From Desulforapulum autotrophicum (GTDB lineage: Bacteria; Desulfobacterota; Desulfobacteria; Desulfobacterales; Desulfolunaceae), in NCBI GenBank assembly GCA_020723285.1, contig DYJE01000039.1, positions 1-43,760 on the forward strand: a DNA stretch of 43,760 nucleotides, read 5' to 3'. This document shows, in pieces, positions 40,620 through 43,760 of the stretch. Made by a program: the position numbers and the translations under genes. The notes below the pieces were generated by a model. That model was not told where the DNA came from. It searched no databases and saw nothing but the letters and a program-made list of their open reading frames with translations. Every line of letters starts with the position of its first letter. Positions within the stretch are counted from its first letter, which is position 1.

Positions 40620-42016
40620 GACCGGAAATCCTCGAATACAACATGGACTGGATGCTTTGCAGCATCATGATGGCCGCGTCCAAAACCGCCGACGGCTCCA
40701 GGAAGGAATACGACCGCCTTCAGCCGTACATCCCCTATTTCAGCGGCATTCTTGAGCCCATGGTGAACGCCGGAAAACCGGGGATCACCTTTTTGAAGAT
40801 GTTCACCGATTATCTGGACAACATCGTCACGGCCCACGACAAGGGGAAAAAAGTGGCCCTCACCACGTTCTGCTTCTCTCCGTCGATTCTCTATTCCATT
40901 GACGTGGTGCCGGTGACGCTGGAAATCTTAACCACCTTCGGCCGTCTGATGTGGAGACGGGGCATCGTGGATTACCTGGACTACTGTGTGGAACTGGGCC
41001 TCACGGAAACGGCCTGCTCGGCCCAGCGGGGCAGCATGGGGGCCTATCTCGCAGGGCTCGGTGCCCATGTGGACATGGTGATCTGCGACACGCCCGGCGT
41101 CTGCGACACCAACGCCAACTCCTTCACCTTTGCCGCTGCCTATCTGGACAAGCCCTATTTCCAGCTGAACTACCCCCAGACCATCGGCGATGAACGGACC
41201 GACAAATACCACCTGGAAGACTACATGGCCATGATCGATTTTCTCGAAAAAAACACCGGGAAAAAACTCGATCTGGACCGATTGAAACTGACCCTGGATG
41301 AAATCAAGATCCAGGACCAGCTGGTGTCGGACCTTGAAGACTACCACCGTCTTGTTCCCACGCCCCTTCCCGTGATTTTCAACCTGTTCATCTATGCAGG
41401 AAGGTTCATGTTCGCCGGGGAACCCATCTACACAAAACTCTTGAAAGAAATGCTGGAAGTGGCTGGAGAAAAGGCGGCCAAAGGTGAATCGGGCCTCACT
41501 TCCGGCAAAGAAAACCTTAGGGCCTTCATGTGCTACATCGACCACTACGCCATCAACCTCCAGTTCTACGACTGGCTGAACGACAACGGCATCGCCCACC
41601 TGGGGGGGATTCTTTCCCGTACTTTCAATATCGCTTCTCCCTACATCAAAGGGCTGGAAGGTTCAGGGTACTCCATCGACACCTCGTCCATCGAGACCAT
41701 GATCGACAGCATCGCCCAGATGAACGCCCGCATGCCCATGGTCCGGAGCATAAGGGGCCAGTACGACAAACCCGGCATGTGGTTGGAGGAAACCCTGGCA
41801 CTGGCCAAGATGTTCAAGGTGGACTGCATCATCTACAACGGCACACCGGGCTGCCGGAACACCTGGGGCATGGTCAAGCCCTTTGCCATGGATCTTGAAA
41901 AGCACGGGTATCCCACCCATGTGATGTACGGCGACGCCTTTGACGAACGGGTGGAATCCTGGGAGGCGTCCCTTGAAAGACTCAACGAATTCTTCAACGT
42001 AAGGGGGTTGCTATGA
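40616..42016 (+). CDS. 2-hydroxyacyl-CoA dehydratase / benzoyl-CoA reductase subunit (B-like)
   Basis: The 466-residue protein is the larger second subunit of the same family. Candidate cluster ligands are Cys86 (TTFCFSPSILYSIDVVPVTL), Cys134 (ETACSAQRG), Cys157 and Cys163 (ICDTPGVCDTNANSF). Later blocks YDWLNDNGIAHLGG, MPMVRSIRGQYDKPG and YNGTPGCRNTWGMVKPF correspond to the family's substrate and cluster-binding regions. At 466 residues it is longer than most HgdA/BcrC proteins and close to the size of BcrB. It overlaps both neighbours by 4 bp. It would pair with the preceding product to form the catalytic dimer. Confidence 0.9.
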   Translation: MRPEILEYNMDWMLCSIMMAASKTADGSRKEYDRLQPYIPYFSGILEPMVNAGKPGITFLKMFTDYLDNIVTAHDKGKKVALTTFCFSPSILYSIDVVPVTLEILTTFGRLMWRRGIVDYLDYCVELGLTETACSAQRGSMGAYLAGLGAHVDMVICDTPGVCDTNANSFTFAAAYLDKPYFQLNYPQTIGDERTDKYHLEDYMAMIDFLEKNTGKKLDLDRLKLTLDEIKIQDQLVSDLEDYHRLVPTPLPVIFNLFIYAGRFMFAGEPIYTKLLKEMLEVAGEKAAKGESGLTSGKENLRAFMCYIDHYAINLQFYDWLNDNGIAHLGGILSRTFNIASPYIKGLEGSGYSIDTSSIETMIDSIAQMNARMPMVRSIRGQYDKPGMWLEETLALAKMFKVDCIIYNGTPGCRNTWGMVKPFAMDLEKHGYPTHVMYGDAFDERVESWEASLERLNEFFNVRGLL

Positions 42017-42810
42017 CACTGGTCGCAGGGTGCGATGTGGGTTCCCTCACATCCAAGGCCGTCATTTTGAAAGACAATGCGCTTCTGGGCATCGGCGTGG
42101 TGAAATCCCTGGCCGATCCTCAGGATTCGGCGGACGCCGCCATGAAACTGGCCCTTGACAACGCGGGATGCAGCTTTTCAGACATCCGGCACTGCGTAGG
42201 CACGGGCTACGGCAGGGAGCGGATCAGCTTCGTCAACGAGGCACGGTCGGAAATCGCCTGCCACGGCAAAGGAGCATTGTGGCTGGTGCCATCGGTCAGG
42301 ACCGTCATCGACATCGGCGGCCAGGACTGCAAGGTGATCCGCATCGACAAGGACGGCGTGGTGGAGAAATTCATCACCAACGACAAATGCGCCTCGGGCA
42401 CGGGACGGTTCCTGGAGGTCATGGCCAAGGTGCTGAACATCAGCCTCACCGAACTGGGGGAACTCTCGGAGAAAACCGAAACCCCCATCACCTTTGCCAG
42501 CATGTGCACGGTGTGGGCCCAGGCGGACATCATCAAATACCTGAACTCCGGCCACAGCGTTGAGGACATCGGCGCGGGCATCAACGCGGCCATGGCCAAA
42601 CGGGTGGCTATGCTGGCCGGAGCCGTGAAACCGGAAAAGGATGTGGTGATGACCGGAGGTGTGGCCAAGAACAAAGGCGTGGTGTCCACCCTTGAAAAGG
42701 TCATGGGCGTCCGGATCCGGAAAGTCCGGAAAGCGGACCCCCAGATCGCCGGGGCCATCGGCGCCGCACTTTTTTCAAAATCACGGCTAAACGGCGGAGG
42801 TGCTAAATGA
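42013..42810 (+). CDS. Acyl-CoA dehydratase/reductase activase, first copy (A-like)
   Basis: The 265-residue protein is an ASKHA-fold ATPase of the BcrA/BadF/HgdC type: GCDVGSLTSKAVIL at the start, the second ATP block VIDIGGQDCKVI, the cluster Cys126 in NDKCASGTGRFLEVMA, Cys165 in ASMCTVW, and VMTGGVAKN. Two subunits share one [4Fe-4S] cluster and use ATP to push an electron onto the catalytic dimer. It differs from the second copy at many positions (for example C106 in GGQDCK versus A), so the two are distinct proteins that may form a heterodimer as in benzoyl-CoA reductase. It overlaps both neighbours by 4 bp. Confidence 0.94.
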   Translation: MTLVAGCDVGSLTSKAVILKDNALLGIGVVKSLADPQDSADAAMKLALDNAGCSFSDIRHCVGTGYGRERISFVNEARSEIACHGKGALWLVPSVRTVIDIGGQDCKVIRIDKDGVVEKFITNDKCASGTGRFLEVMAKVLNISLTELGELSEKTETPITFASMCTVWAQADIIKYLNSGHSVEDIGAGINAAMAKRVAMLAGAVKPEKDVVMTGGVAKNKGVVSTLEKVMGVRIRKVRKADPQIAGAIGAALFSKSRLNGGGAK

Positions 42811-43589
42811 TCGTTGCAGGATGTGATGTGGGCTCGCTCACGGCCAAGGCCGTGATCATGAAAGACGGCGAGATCCTCGCCAGTGCTGTGGAACGGGCGG
42901 GAACGCGGCCCAAAGACTCGGCGGAGCGGGTGCTGGACATTGCCCTGTCCATGGCGGGACTTAAGCGGGAGGATATCCGGTTCGCCGTGGGCACAGGATA
43001 CGGCAAAGACCAGATTCCCTTTGTGAACCAGTCGGAATCGGAGATTTCGTGCCACGCCAAGGGGGCCTGGTGGCGCATGCCGTCGGCCCGGATGGTCATC
43101 GACATCGGCGGCCAGGATGCCAAGGCCATCAAAATGGATGAAAACGGCACCATAGTCCGGTATGTGTACAATGACAAATGCGCCTCGGGCACGGGGCGGT
43201 TTCTCGAAGTCATGGCCGAAGCCCTGGGCGTGCCCCTGGAAGACATGGGCAGCCTTTCCGAGCAAAGCACGGAAAAGCTCACCATCAGCAACCAGTGCGT
43301 GATTTTCGCCGAAACCGAGGTGGTGTCTCTCATCAACGAGCGGAAAAAACCCCAGGATATCGCAAGGGCCCTTCACAAAGCCCTGGCCAGCCGGGTGGCG
43401 TCACTGGCCAAAAGCATCGGCGTTGACGAAGACATCGTGATGACCGGGGGGGTCGCGAAAAACAGCGGCGTGTTCAAGGCCTTGTCCGAAGGGCTGGGGT
43501 TGCCGGTGAAAAACCTGCCGGACATGGACCCGCAGATCAACGGAGCGCTGGGGGCGGCTCTGATTGCGGGGGAGAAGATGAAGAAATGA
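42807..43589 (+). CDS. Acyl-CoA dehydratase/reductase activase, second copy (D-like)
   Basis: The 260-residue paralogue of the preceding gene has GCDVGSLTAKAVIM, VIDIGGQDAKAIKM, cluster Cys125 in NDKCASGTGRFLEVMAE, Cys164 in SNQCVIFAE, and VMTGGVAKNSGVF. It is an ATP-dependent one-electron activator of the same family. Two different activases in one operon is the pattern of class I benzoyl-CoA reductase (BcrA and BcrD), while simple 2-hydroxyacyl-CoA dehydratases have one homodimeric activator. It closes the five-gene operon; after its stop at 43589 come only repeats. Confidence 0.94.
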   Translation: MIVAGCDVGSLTAKAVIMKDGEILASAVERAGTRPKDSAERVLDIALSMAGLKREDIRFAVGTGYGKDQIPFVNQSESEISCHAKGAWWRMPSARMVIDIGGQDAKAIKMDENGTIVRYVYNDKCASGTGRFLEVMAEALGVPLEDMGSLSEQSTEKLTISNQCVIFAETEVVSLINERKKPQDIARALHKALASRVASLAKSIGVDEDIVMTGGVAKNSGVFKALSEGLGLPVKNLPDMDPQINGALGAALIAGEKMKK

Positions 43590-43713
43590 AGAAAAGATGA
43601 ACATCGAACACGTCAACATCGAATGGTGAATGGGGATGTTGCGGGTTGAAGAGCTGAGCATGGAAAGGGCGGTGATGCGGTTTGAAATGGTCAAACGTCC
43701 AACGCCCAACGCT
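43590..43713. repeat. Degenerate copies of the dispersed intergenic repeat
   Basis: No gene is visible. ATGAACATCGAACA and CAACATCGAATG (43597-43629) are the reverse complement of parts of the repeat at 2369-2415, with a deletion between. AACGTCCAACGCCCAACGCT (43694-43713) is another reverse-complement fragment lying directly against the second 150-bp element. No terminator is obvious for the operon within this stretch. Confidence 0.6.
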
Positions 43714-43760
43714 GATGGACTCGTAAAAAGTCGCCCGATGGCTATGGAAAAAGGCCCAGA
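43714..43760. mobile_element. Second copy of the 150-bp MITE-like element (cut by window edge)
   Basis: GATGGACTCGTAAAAAGTC at 43714-43732 is identical to the reverse complement of the right end of the element at 10249-10398. The next 28 bases (CGCCCGATGGCTATGGAAAA and on) match it with about one difference. It is in the opposite orientation to the first copy and again adjoins the dispersed repeat. The rest of the element lies beyond the window. Confidence 0.85.

Overview
The window reads as a chromosomal segment of a free-living anaerobic bacterium, most likely a deltaproteobacterium of the Desulfobacterota. This is an inference from the gene mix: many single-receiver response regulators and receiver-kinase hybrids, CHASE2 Ser/Thr kinase, cyclic-nucleotide signalling, and oxygen-sensitive benzoyl-CoA reductase/2-hydroxyacyl-CoA dehydratase genes. 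It also rests on the style of intergenic palindromic repeats. There is no rRNA, tRNA, CRISPR array or prophage. Coding density is high and many neighbouring genes overlap by 4 bp.

Layout. 1-2113 (-): 5' part of a secreted FN3/PKD-repeat protein, cut by the window edge. 2478-3698: SCP2-like protein divergent from a TetR regulator, with a candidate operator between. 3784-8142 (+): large thioester alpha-2-macroglobulin-like protein, overlapping tail to tail a receiver/histidine kinase (8126-9304, -). 9553-13424 (+): PlsC-type acyltransferase, terminator, a 150-bp palindromic mobile-type element, a lone receiver, a terminator, DedA membrane protein and M14 carboxypeptidase. 13428-13945 (-): ParE/RelE-type toxin-antitoxin pair. 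14028-21774 (-): seven-gene run, in transcription order CHASE2-Ser/Thr kinase, PP2C phosphatase, double-FHA protein, FecR-domain protein, OmpR-type regulator, SrkA-like kinase, NAD synthase. 22218-26324 (+): four overlapping genes receiver, receiver-kinase, receiver, CheA. 26565-27343 (+): HEPN/MNT toxin-antitoxin pair. 27375-33014 (-): YciH, multi-sensor adenylate cyclase, chemoreceptor, periplasmic Cache protein. 33289-35600 (+): NfeD-like membrane protein and flotillin. 35900-37563 (+): TrmB regulator and branched-chain aminotransferase. 37987-43589 (+): five-gene operon of an unknown helical protein, two dehydratase/reductase subunits and two ATP-dependent activases. 43590-43760: repeats, including the edge of a second copy of the 150-bp element.

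How it fits together. Roughly half of the window is signal transduction: His-Asp phosphorelay, Ser/Thr phosphorylation read by FHA domains, cyclic nucleotide and chemosensory pathways. The most distinctive metabolic locus is the last operon. Its gene order (C-like, B-like, A-like, D-like) resembles class I ATP-dependent benzoyl-CoA reductase, but it is led by a translationally coupled protein I do not recognise and preceded by unusual operator-like DNA. The TrmB gene just upstream starts inside a perfect 22-bp palindrome and is probably leaderless and self-regulated. The 150-bp element sits in a dispersed intergenic repeat with a 6-bp direct duplication, and an uninterrupted copy of that repeat at 2369-2415 shows what the empty site looks like.
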